The notes below the pieces were generated by a model, which searched no databases, had not been told where the DNA came from, and saw only the letters and a list, made by a program, of their open reading frames with translations. Positions 52,312-60,900 of a stretch of DNA of 64,000 bases are shown one piece after another (the first letter of the stretch is position 1; the number at the start of each line of letters is the position of its first letter). The position numbers and the translations under genes are program-made. The stretch is from Streptomyces griseoluteus (GTDB taxonomy: Bacteria > Actinomycetota > Actinomycetes > Streptomycetales > Streptomycetaceae). Where the stretch lies: positions 1-64,000 of the forward strand of contig JOBE01000002.1 in assembly GCA_000717735.1 (NCBI GenBank), written 5' to 3'.

Positions 52312-53396
52312 CAGTAGCTTCCCCGCACCATCGCCGCCAGGGTGGCGTGGTGCAGGATCAGGCCGTCGGGGTCCGCGGGTACCTCGGCCTCGCCGAAGTG
52401 GACCTGCCGGTACGCGATCCTCAGCATGACGATCGCGTGCCGCAGCGCCGCGTAGAGGGTGTGGAACTCCATGTCGCGCGGGGTGTGCCCGGTCAGTTCC
52501 GCGTACCGCCGCTCGACGGCGTCGCGGCGCAGGAGGCCGGGCAGTCCCGGCTGGCCGAAGCCCACGGTCAGGTCCTGGAAGAAGCGGTGGAGGTAGACCG
52601 TCCAGCCGAGGTCGACCTCGCGCGGGACGCAGGCCGCCCTCTCCCAGTCGAGCACGGCGGCGGGGATGAAGCCGTCGTAGACGATGTTCCCGATACGCGC
52701 GTCGCCCCAGCCGAGCACGGCCGGCCCCTCGTCGGCCGGCCAGCGCGCCTCCAGCCAGTCGAAGGCCGACTCGATGAGCGGTGAGGGGGCGAGCCCGTCC
52801 ACCACCCAGGCGTAGTAGGCGCGTTGGGCCTCGACGTGGCGGCGCAGCGGGGTTCCGGCGCCGTCCGACAGCAGGAACTCGGCCTCCTTGACCGGGAACT
52901 GGTCATGCAACCGCGCGAGCACGGACACCGACTCCGCTTCGAGCAGGGCGCGTTCGGCGTCGGTGGCGGCGTGCAGCCAGTTCCCCTCGTACGTGTAGGG
53001 CATGACGTCCGGCGGGACGCGGCCCTCGGCGCGGGCCATCACGAAGAAGGGGGCGCCGAGCGGGCCGGGGTCCTCCTCCAGCCAGAGCACGCTCGGGACG
53101 GGCACGTCGGTGTGCTCGCCGACCAGCCGCATGACCCGGTGCTGGCGCGCCATGTCGTACACGGGGAAGACGGTGTACGCGGCGGGGTCGGCGGCCAGGC
53201 GCAGGGCGCAGCCTCGGACGGGGGCGTCGGGGTGGTCGAGGTCGAAGAGCAGGGTCTCGCTGGACATGCCGTTGGAGCCGGGGACGGCGAGGCCTGTGAC
53301 CCGGGCGCCGGGCAGGTGACGGTCCAGCCAGACGGTGAGCCGGCGGCCGAGCTCCTCGGGCTCCCGGGTGGTGGTGCGGGGGCGTGGTGTGGTCAA
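52308..53396 (-). CDS. Aminoglycoside phosphotransferase (APH)-family protein
   Basis: 362 aa kinase-like fold. The N-lobe holds VPGSNGMSSETLLFDL (Gly-rich loop). The catalytic loop is VLGWGDARIGNIVYD (Asp and Asn present, with the usual HGD replaced by WGD), and AAVLDWERAACVPREVDLGW is the metal-binding DxD-like segment. Such proteins next to acyl-CoA dehydrogenases resemble the ACAD10/11 kinase domain, which phosphorylates 4-hydroxyacyl substrates, so lipid catabolism is more likely than drug resistance. TTG start at 53396 with GAGGAG upstream. It follows the DUF7064-like gene by 10 bp. Confidence 0.84.
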   Translation of the reverse strand: MTTPRPRTTTREPEELGRRLTVWLDRHLPGARVTGLAVPGSNGMSSETLLFDLDHPDAPVRGCALRLAADPAAYTVFPVYDMARQHRVMRLVGEHTDVPVPSVLWLEEDPGPLGAPFFVMARAEGRVPPDVMPYTYEGNWLHAATDAERALLEAESVSVLARLHDQFPVKEAEFLLSDGAGTPLRRHVEAQRAYYAWVVDGLAPSPLIESAFDWLEARWPADEGPAVLGWGDARIGNIVYDGFIPAAVLDWERAACVPREVDLGWTVYLHRFFQDLTVGFGQPGLPGLLRRDAVERRYAELTGHTPRDMEFHTLYAALRHAIVMLRIAYRQVHFGEAEVPADPDGLILHHATLAAMVRGSYW

Positions 53397-53406
53397 AGGG
53401 GGCTCC

Positions 53407-54543
53407 TCAGAGGGCCGTTGACGTGTGGTCGGCGAATCCGCTGGGGTCGTGGCGGCCGAAGGAGCCGTGTTCGAAGATGCCGTAGCCGGTGTGACCGTCG
53501 AGGGTGAAGCGGGCGGCGTGGTCGGTGACGCCGTACGCGGCCACGGGGTGGGCTGCGGGGTCGGAGAGGTCGTAGACGCGCCGGTCGGTCCAGCCGCGGC
53601 CCTGCCAGGTGCCGTGCTGCCAGTCGGTGGCGGGCGGATAGCCGGCGCCGATCGCGAGCGGGGAGGAGGCGAGGATCTCGACGCCGACCTCCAGGGGCTT
53701 CCCGGTCGGGTCGGTGAGGTGGACTGTGGCACGTTCGGGGTGACGGGTGCCGGTGCGGTACGTGATCTCGGTTCGGGGCCAGCCGAGTTGGGTGTCGCGG
53801 TGGCCGTTCCGTACGAGCAGGGCCTCGTTGAGGGTGCGGTAGCCGTCGGCGTCCTCCTGTGCGACGACCATGAGGAAGCGGTCCTCGAAGCGCATCGGGA
53901 TCCAGAGCCAGTGGAAGCCCTCGGGCCGGTACTCGGCGGCTCGGCCGGGCTCTTCGCCGGGGATCGGACGGACTCCCCAGCTGCGGTCGCGGGTGCCGGT
54001 CCACTCCCCCGGGGTGACCGTGAACTCCTCGCCGCCCGCCCTGATCGCGCCCGTGCAGTGGCCGGCCTGGACGAAACGGCGGCCTTCGAGGGTGAGCCGG
54101 CCGCCGTGGCGCTGGGTGTGGTGGGGCTCCCAGACGGTGGGGAAGTCACCGGTCCAGGTGAGGTCGAAGGAGAGCCCCTCCGGGTCGTCAGGGTCGGCCT
54201 CGCAGCGCAGGGAGAGCCGCTTGAGGGGTTCGTCGACGGTGATGACGAGGGGGCCGACGGAGAGGTTCATCCGGTCGTCGCCGAGGGCGTCGGAGGCCCG
54301 GACGGCGTGCAGCCGGTCGCCGGTGCGGAGGGTGGCGTAGGCGTCGATGACGCCGGTGTTGGGGTAGACACCGAGGCCGGCGACGAGGAGGGCGCGGCCC
54401 GTGTGGTCCAAGACGTGGAAGATGCACCGGTCGTAGGCGTTGCGGTCGCCGCTCATGTGGTGCTTCATCGAGAGCGGGGCCTGGTGCACGGGGTATTCGT
54501 CGAGGGGGACGGGCCGGTCGTCGACGTGCCGGTGCGCGGACAT
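53407..54543 (-). CDS. Hypothetical protein of the AttH/DUF7064-like type
   Basis: 378 aa, predominantly beta-strand with many Trp, Gly and Arg (WEPHHTQRHGGRLTLEGRRF, GTRDRSWGVRPIPG, FHWLWIPMRF). It resembles the two-barrel lipocalin-like proteins found beside APH-type kinases in actinobacterial lipid or steroid gene clusters. Enzymatic role unknown. It is the first gene of a two-gene operon with the phosphotransferase. A perfect palindrome of the same kind as that before the DUF35-thiolase operon lies 32 bp upstream. Confidence 0.72.
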   Translation of the reverse strand: MSAHRHVDDRPVPLDEYPVHQAPLSMKHHMSGDRNAYDRCIFHVLDHTGRALLVAGLGVYPNTGVIDAYATLRTGDRLHAVRASDALGDDRMNLSVGPLVITVDEPLKRLSLRCEADPDDPEGLSFDLTWTGDFPTVWEPHHTQRHGGRLTLEGRRFVQAGHCTGAIRAGGEEFTVTPGEWTGTRDRSWGVRPIPGEEPGRAAEYRPEGFHWLWIPMRFEDRFLMVVAQEDADGYRTLNEALLVRNGHRDTQLGWPRTEITYRTGTRHPERATVHLTDPTGKPLEVGVEILASSPLAIGAGYPPATDWQHGTWQGRGWTDRRVYDLSDPAAHPVAAYGVTDHAARFTLDGHTGYGIFEHGSFGRHDPSGFADHTSTAL

Positions 54544-54574
54544 GGCTGGCCTCCTGGGGCTCGCACGAGAAGAC

Positions 54575-54589
54575 CTGACGGTACGTCAG
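54575..54589. promoter_or_regulatory. Palindromic operator upstream of the DUF7064-APH operon (TetR-type)
   Basis: CTGACGGTACGTCAG is a perfect 6-3-6 inverted repeat with the same half-sites and spacer length as the palindrome at 12563-12579. Likely one regulator for both loci. Confidence 0.65.
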
Positions 54590-54690
54590 CTCTGCCTGGC
54601 GGGACCAGAGTCGTGCAGCGGGTACCGGGCGAACTGCCGCTCGAATCAGTTCGGGGGTGACCACGGCCGCCGGGGCGCGTTGGTCCGGGC

Positions 54691-55026
54691 ATGACCACGC
54701 TGTACACCACCCCCAGCGGTTTCGGTCGGCACCGGCAGGCCGAGCCGCACGCTGAAGAATCGGTTCCTCAATCGCCGCCGACGCCGGCCCCGACGGCATC
54801 GGCACCGCCCACGCCTGTCCCCGTGCCGGCGCAGGCGCCCGCGCCGCACCCCGTCGCCGCCGACCCGCCCATCTTCAAGGCCGTGCTCTCGCTCTGGGCG
54901 AGCCAGGGCCGCACCCTCCCGGGCCACCGCGACCACGAGTGGGCCCGGCTCGCCGCCGGCCCGGTCTGGGCGGACCGCACGGTACGCGTCAGCGGGATTC
55001 TGGTCCGACCAGGTGACGGGCGATGA
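54691..55026 (+). CDS. Hypothetical Pro-rich small protein
   Basis: 111 aa. Residues 20-58 are a Pro/Ala/Thr spacer. The last 50 residues form a possible small helical domain (IFKAVLSLWASQGRTLPG and WARLAAGPVWADRTV). No signal peptide is visible. The ATG has only a weak ribosome site. Its 3' end overlaps the end of the convergent acyl-CoA dehydrogenase gene by 38 bp. Codon usage looks like coding DNA, but no family is recognised. Confidence 0.55.
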   Translation: MTTLYTTPSGFGRHRQAEPHAEESVPQSPPTPAPTASAPPTPVPVPAQAPAPHPVAADPPIFKAVLSLWASQGRTLPGHRDHEWARLAAGPVWADRTVRVSGILVRPGDGR

Positions 55027-56167
55027 CCATGCGCTGGATCTGATTGGTGCCCTCGACGATCTGGAGCATCTTCGCCTCCCGCAGATACCGCTCCACCGGG
55101 AAGTCCGCCGTGTAGCCGTACCCGCCCAGCACCTGCACCGCGTCCGTCGTGACCTGCATGGCGGCGTCCGTGCAGAACAGCTTCGCCATGGCCGCGCACC
55201 GGCCGAAGGGCCGCCCCTCGTCCCGGAGCCGCGCCGCCTCCAGGCAGAGCGCCCTGCCCGCCTCGACCCTGGTCGCCATGTCGGCGAGAAGGAAGCGGAG
55301 CCCCTGGAAGTCGGCGATCGGCCGGCCGAACTGGCGGCGCTCCCTGGCGTACGCCACCGCCTCGTCCAGCGCCGCCTGGCCGAGCCCGACCGCGCAGGCG
55401 GCGATGCCGAGCCGCCCCGAGTCCAGGGCGTCGAGCGCGATCGTGAAGCCCTGCCCCTCCGCGCCGAGGCGCCGCGCGTCGGGCACCCGTACCCCGTCGA
55501 AGTGGAGCTGCGCGGTCGGGGAGCCCTTCATGCCCATCTTCCGTTCGGGCGGAGCCGCGCTCAGCCCCGGCGCGTCACCGGGCACCAGGAACGCGGTGAT
55601 GCCGCGCGCACCCGGGCCACCGGTACGGGCCATGACCGTGCAGAAGTCCGCGATCCCGCCGTGGGTGATCCACGCCTTGGCTCCGTCGATCACCCAGTCG
55701 CCGTCCGCGCCCTCCCGGACGGCCCTGGTGCGCAGCGCCGCCGCGTCCGATCCCGCGGAGGGCTCGGAGAGGCAGTACGCCCCCAGGAGACCGCCGCCCA
55801 GCATCGCGGGCAGGTGCGCGGCGCGCTGCTCGTCGGTGCCGTAGCGGGCGAGCGCGTGGCAGGACAGGGTGTGGACGCTCACGCCGAGCCCCACGGTGAG
55901 CCGGGCCGCGGCGAGTTCCTCGAGGACCTGCAGATAGACCTCGTACGGCTGGCCGCCCCCGCCGTACACGGGGTCGTACGGCAGCCCGAGGAGTCCGGAC
56001 CGGGACAACAGCGCGAACAGCTCACGGGGGAACCGCCCGGCGGCCTCCTCCTCCGCGGCGCCCGGCGCGATCTCCCGCCGGGCGATGTCCCGCGTCAGGG
56101 CGAGCAGCTCGCGGGCCTCGTCGGTGGGCAGCCGGCGCTCCACGCCGTCCGCGTTCCATTCGGCCAT
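54989..56167 (-). CDS. Acyl-CoA dehydrogenase
   Basis: 392-aa FAD flavoenzyme for the alpha-beta dehydrogenation of an acyl-CoA. N-terminal helical domain, middle beta domain with GAYCLSEPSAGSDAAALRT and KAWITHGGIAD, and C-terminal helical domain with QVLGGYGYTADFPVERYLREAK. The catalytic Glu is in QIVEGTNQIQR near residue 372. The position of Glu in the C-terminal loop fits short- or medium-chain and branched-chain types. Next to the APH-like kinase operon, it hints at a local lipid or branched acid breakdown role. Confidence 0.93.
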   Translation of the reverse strand: MAEWNADGVERRLPTDEARELLALTRDIARREIAPGAAEEEAAGRFPRELFALLSRSGLLGLPYDPVYGGGGQPYEVYLQVLEELAAARLTVGLGVSVHTLSCHALARYGTDEQRAAHLPAMLGGGLLGAYCLSEPSAGSDAAALRTRAVREGADGDWVIDGAKAWITHGGIADFCTVMARTGGPGARGITAFLVPGDAPGLSAAPPERKMGMKGSPTAQLHFDGVRVPDARRLGAEGQGFTIALDALDSGRLGIAACAVGLGQAALDEAVAYARERRQFGRPIADFQGLRFLLADMATRVEAGRALCLEAARLRDEGRPFGRCAAMAKLFCTDAAMQVTTDAVQVLGGYGYTADFPVERYLREAKMLQIVEGTNQIQRMVIARHLVGPESR

Positions 56168-56299
56168 GGCCGGGCGCTCCTCCCTGCCGGGCGCGGGCGT
56201 GCCGCGCGCGGGATCGCGGGGAGTATGCCCGCCCGGGGCCCGGGGCTCACGCGTACGACCGGCGGATCACACGGACGGAAGGGGCCTTGAGGCCCCGGC

Positions 56300-56452
56300 T
56301 CACATGAGGCCGGCCCGCGTGACGAGTACGGCGAGGAGGACGACCAGCGTCCAGCCGAGGACGTGTTCGAGCACCTTGGGCCCCCGGTCGTCGTCCTCGG
56401 GGCCGCCCGTCCGGGCGCGGAACAGCAGGCGGGTGTGGGTGGTGGAGGTCAT
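56300..56452 (-). CDS. 50-aa single-pass membrane protein
   Basis: A very short gene with a clear AAGGTGG ribosome site before the ATG at 56452. A hydrophilic N-terminus (FRARTGGPEDDDRGPKVLEH) is followed by one transmembrane helix VLGWTLVVLLAVLVTRAG at the C-terminus. It looks tail-anchored. No known domain. It probably assists an envelope complex; this is speculative. Confidence 0.6.
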   Translation of the reverse strand: MTSTTHTRLLFRARTGGPEDDDRGPKVLEHVLGWTLVVLLAVLVTRAGLM

Positions 56453-57153
56453 GGCGACCACCTTGCGATACGGGGACGGCCCGGGGGTAGAGACCTCGGT
56501 CACGTCCCCCGACCGACGCCACCGCGCCGAGGCCTGCGGGAACCTTGCGCCGCAAGGCCGAGGAGCGTCCAGGAGGAGGAGACGCCGGCCCCCACCTGTG
56601 CCGGAGACCACTGCGCCGCTTTCCTCCCCCTCACCATCGAACGCGCGAAGCCCTCCACCACGCACCCGCGTGCCGGACCCCGCCCACACCAGGCCGAGCG
56701 CCCGCAGCGCCAGGGGCCGGCCCGGGGTCGGCTCGGTGGGCCAGTAGACGTAGCAGACCCCGCCCGTGCCACCTCTGACCTTGCCGTTCGCGTCGTAGCG
56801 CTTCGTGCGGAGCCAGATGTTCTCCAAATGGGAGGGCGCCGCTTGTCACGCGACGCCATCCCACACAAACATGCAGGTCAGAGACACGGGCCGCGCGAGC
56901 CAAATCGAGCGCAGATGCGCTGGTGCTGACTTGGTGCTGACTTCCGCTGGCGTCCGTTCCGGCCCGTTCGGGTGCGTCGTGCTGGAACGGTGCTGACTCT
57001 GTGCCCCCATCGCCACGCAGACCACATGAACCTCGGCTGCCCCACACGACCCGCCCACCGCAGCCATCGCCCGCTGACGCTGCCGTCAGCGTCACGTCAA
57101 ACACCCCAGAAGCTCTGCCAGGACGAAATCCGGCGGGCTTCCTGGGAACTCTA
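56453..57153. other. Gene-poor stretch, possible insertion border
   Basis: 701 bp with no convincing gene. On the minus strand a short reading frame around 56827-56660 begins MENIWLRTKRYDANGK, which loosely resembles the arm-binding N-terminus of site-specific integrases and then degenerates. Nearby GGTGCTGACT occurs three times (56922-57000), a sequence type I associate with integrase upstream regions. A 7-4-7 hairpin GCTGACG-CTGC-CGTCAGC (57073-57090) may end the toxin-immunity transcript. It may be a remnant of an integrated element. Confidence 0.35.
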
Positions 57154-57696
57154 TTAATGATGGGACTCTGGCGATCCGAGCCCATCGCGATGAGCCCTCG
57201 AAAGAGCACCCTCTTCGACTCCGATTTTCCCTTCATCGGCAACGCCAAGGAGTGCAACTCTCATGGATGCATAATCAACGTGCGGCGGCACATCGATTGC
57301 CCACAGGTACCCCGTCGTATCGATCTCCCAGGAACAGTCAAAGCTGCGGAGCATGTCGTCAATCACGTCCGTCGCGTCGTCATCTTTGATGATGACGCGG
57401 ACCGTCGAATGCCCGGCCTCCGACACGAACCCATCGAACACGAACTCTCTGCGCTCGTGATCAGCTCTGACTCGCACAATGTCCCCGAAGGCGATTCCCT
57501 TCACGTAGAAGGGAGTGTTCCGAACCTGGACCTCCATCTGCACGGAGGTCTTACCCGTCCAGAGCCGCTCCGAAGAAGCGTGGGCCCAGTCGGCAGTCTC
57601 GCCAGGGAGGTCGAAGGCCACCTTGTAAAGCCTCTCAGGCTTACCTGCCGACACCGACTCACCGCCGCTAGGGTTCGAGGAACTCGCTGAGCTCAT
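57154..57696 (-). CDS. DUF4265 protein, predicted immunity protein of the Rhs toxin
   Basis: 180 aa. After a Ser-rich start, the domain runs LYKVAFDLPGETADWAHASSERLW, VRNTPFYVKGIAFGDIVRV and VSEAGHSTVRVIIKDDD, matching the DUF4265 pattern (order LW, NTPFY-G-A-GD, GHST-RV). The gene overlaps the 3' end of the toxin gene by 29 bp on the same strand, the usual place for a cognate immunity gene. Sampled lines are below 60% GC, well under the chromosome, a sign of horizontal exchange. Role inferred: binds and blocks the HNH nuclease tip. Start ATG 57696 has GGAAGAG upstream. Confidence 0.75.
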   Translation of the reverse strand: MSSASSSNPSGGESVSAGKPERLYKVAFDLPGETADWAHASSERLWTGKTSVQMEVQVRNTPFYVKGIAFGDIVRVRADHERREFVFDGFVSEAGHSTVRVIIKDDDATDVIDDMLRSFDCSWEIDTTGYLWAIDVPPHVDYASMRVALLGVADEGKIGVEEGALSRAHRDGLGSPESHH

Positions 57697-57985
57697 TGTC
57701 CCACTCTTCCATGGTCTTAGTGGACTTATCTCTGTTGCATCGACGGCACGCCACTGCGCCGTTATGTGAGCCACCATGACCACCGTCGGCCCTCGGCACT
57801 ATGTGATCGATCTGCGCATCGTCAGGCCTTCCCGGGACGGGGTTGCCATCGGCATCTCGCGATCCCCGCCGCTCCACCTTCTGGCCACAGTATTCACACC
57901 TGTACTCGCCACCATTTTTCGCGGCGTTGGCGTCGTATACTTTCTGCCGCTCAGCATCAGTGAAATCCAAATACGCTCTGTCGCA
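57668..57985 (-). other. HNH endonuclease toxin domain (C-terminal tip)
   Basis: About 105 residues after the Hint cleavage point (HN/C, 57986). Two zinc pairs (CEYC and CRRC) flank the His-Asn-His core (DHIVPRADGG ... HNG), so the nuclease looks intact. GC in 57661-58020 is 213 of 360 bases by hand count, against 118 of 180 in 58081-58260. Confidence 0.85.
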
Positions 57986-60900
57986 GTTGTGAACGAGGAC
58001 CGGTGCAGTCCCCGCCAGCACATAATATGTGTGCAGGTCATCGACCGTGAGGTTGTGGACCCGCTTGTGCTGGGTCCATGCGCGCACGGCGCTCACCTGG
58101 GTGTAGGAGCCGTTGCCGGTCTGCAGCAGCATTCCGGGGACGATTTCCTTGGCGTAGAGCCACTTGCCCAGTTCGGGCGCCCAGAACGGGTGGTTGTCCG
58201 TCGCGACGACCTTGCCCGGGTGTCCGCCGGGGTTGGTGACAGTGATCTCGACCAGGTTCTTCTGGCCCTCACCGGTGATGAGCGCGGTGACCGTGCGCGG
58301 GCCGGCTTCTCCGGTCACCGGGTCGGTGGCGGTGACCTTGTCGCCGACGCGCACCTGTTCTATGACCTTGTTGTTGCCGTCGGCCATCACGACCATGGTG
58401 TCCGGGGTGAAGCTGTTACCGGTGCCGCAGCTCCCTGCCCCGCTGTCGGCCGGTTTCGGTGCGGGAGGGCTGTCCGCCGCCTTCGGTACGGGTGCGGTGT
58501 CGGCCGCCTTGGCCGTCGTTGCCGCGTCGCCGACGTTGTTGGCGGTCTTCGCGGCCTGTGCGGCGTCGAGCGCCTTGTTGCCGTACTTGGCGGCGTTCGC
58601 CGCGTAGCCCGCGCCCGGGATGGCCGAGGCAGCGGAGAGGCCGGCGTTGACGTAGTCGCCTTCCGCGGCGTACCAGCCCGCGTTGGCCAGGTCGCCGACC
58701 TCACCGACGACCGGAACCATGCCGACGACGTCGAGGGTGGTGTGGCCGATCGTCTTCCAGGACGGCATCTTCGGCCACTTGCCGGTCGGGTCGGTGAGCT
58801 TGACCGGGTTGTTGTGGGTGTAGGTGTAGGCGGCGAGGTTGCGCGGCTCGGCGATGCCGCCCGCCATGCCCCCGTCGAGGTAGTCGGGCAGCGCCGGGTC
58901 GGTGCTCGCCCAGAGCTGGGTCCGTGGGTTGTAGTAGCGGGCCCCGTAGTAGTAGAGCCCGGTCTCCGCGTCGAGTTCCTTGCCGGTGAACTGGTAGGGC
59001 GTGTCCGCCTGTCCGGTCCGTTCTTCCACCCAGGTTTCCCCGTACGGGAAGTACTCCAGGTGCTCGGTGACCTTGCCCTGCTTGTCGGTGACGTAGCCGG
59101 AGGAGCCGATGTGGTCGGCGTGGAAGAACTGCTGGGCGTCCTCGGGTCCGGTGGTCTCGACGGTCTTGGTCGTCACGCGGCTGTCGCCGGCGAAGATGTG
59201 CTTGTAGCCGGTGGTGTCGCGTTCGCTGTAGTACCGGTTCGGGTACAGCGAGAGCCCGTCCTCGCTCCGCTTGACGAGGCGGTCGCCCTTGTCGTCGTAG
59301 GCGTAGGAGACGGTGGCGCCGGCGCAGCCGCTCGGGTCCTGCGTGAGAGTGCCGGTCGCTGCGTCCTGGGTGCAGACGAGGCGGTTCTCCTCGTCCCACA
59401 CGTACTGCCGGCGCTTGTCGGTGGCAGCTGTGTTGACCGTGCTTGTCAGGTTGCCGTTGGCGTCGTAGGCATGGCTGATCGGACCGACCTTGGTCGGGGC
59501 GTGCGGTGTGGCGCCGTCGTAGGCGTACGTGTAGTCGTAGGTGGTCCGGTCCTGGACGTCGATCGGGTTGGACGGGTCATCGACCGGTTCGATCGGCCCG
59601 GCTCCGCCGCCTCCGACCGGGAAGGCCGGGGTGCCGCCGGTGACCTCGTGGGTCTGCGACTTGCTCGTGGTGTTGTGGATCGAGTCGTAGCCCAGGCTCA
59701 GTGTGTACGTGTTGATCGCGTTGTTCTTGTCCGTGTACCGGCCGGACGCGGAGGTGAGCCGGTACTGGTCGTCGTATCCGTAGGTCTGGCTGCTCGGACC
59801 GCCGATGTCCCCGCCCTGCGGCGCGTTGTTCGCCAGCGAGGTGATGTTGCCGATCTTGTCGTACGTGTAGCCCAGGTCCTGGAAGGTTCCGCTCGGCGCC
59901 GCGGACTTCAGTGCCCCGAGTCGGCGGTCCTCGGCGTCGTAGGTGTAGGTGGTGCGCACCCCGTTGCCGGTCTGCTGCAGGATCTTCTGCCCGAATTTGT
60001 CGTAGTCGATCCGGTCCAGGTACGTGTAGCCGGTGCCGTTCTTCGATCCGGTGGCCCGGGCGACCTGGCCGCCCGAGTCGTAGTCGTAGGTCAGGACCTC
60101 GCCGTCGGGATAGGTCATCTGCAGCACACGGTTGAAGGCGTCGTAGCGCCAGGCGGTGGTGTAGGTGCGCGGGGCGTCGCGGACGGCGGTGATGGTGCGG
60201 GTCTCCTTGATCACCTCGCCCAGCGCCCCGTAGGCGCGCTGCACCGTTCCCGCCGCGTCGTGGACCTCGGTGACGCGCGAGGCCGCGTTGTCCGGTGCGC
60301 CGGGGGCTCCGTACTCGTAGGAGACGTTGTTCTCCGGGAACGTCGGGTAGCGGATGGCCTTCAACCGCGAGTACTCGTAGTCGTACTCGACGGCCTTGTC
60401 CGCTGCCCGCAGGTTCGCGGTGATCTTCGACGTGACGTTCCCGGCGAGGTCGTAGCGGGTCTCGGAGCGCCCGGCGTCCGGGCTGTCGAACGAAGTGCGG
60501 CGTCCCAGTGCGTCGTAGCCGGCGCGCGTGACGTTGTTCTTGTCGTCGGTGATCGTCGTGACCTGACCTGTGGGGTCGTACGCGTAGCTGGTCCAGACCT
60601 CCGATGAGCCGTTGAACTCCCTCACCGAGGTGGTGAGACCCCGGACGTCGGTGTAGGTGCGGCGCTCCTTGCCGTTGCCGTCGGTCGCCGTCCGCTCGAA
60701 GCGGGTCGTGCCCGCCCGGTCCTCGCCGAAGCCGTATCCGGTGCTGGTGGTGACGCCGTCCGGTTGCACGGTCCTGACCGAGCGGTCCAAGACGTCGAAG
60801 GTGTCCTTCGTGGGTGCCACGGAGTCGAAGGAGGCGTTGAACGTGGTGCTCGCGGCTCCCTTGTCCTCGGTCACCGGGTAGTACTTCTCCACGGCGCGGC

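Noticed and set aside
52308-53396. The APH-family gene as an aminoglycoside resistance determinant
   Set aside because: Its operon partner and neighbours (AttH-like protein, acyl-CoA dehydrogenase) point to lipid metabolism, and the catalytic loop differs from resistance APH enzymes.
57073-57090. GCTGACG-CTGC-CGTCAGC as a third copy of the shared TetR-type operator
   Set aside because: Spacer is 4 bp instead of 3 and it lies downstream of genes, so a terminator hairpin is the simpler reading.
57776-60607. A 943-codon plus-strand open frame antisense to the Rhs toxin
   Set aside because: Val/Gly/Arg-rich shadow of the YD repeats on the other strand; no recognisable domain.
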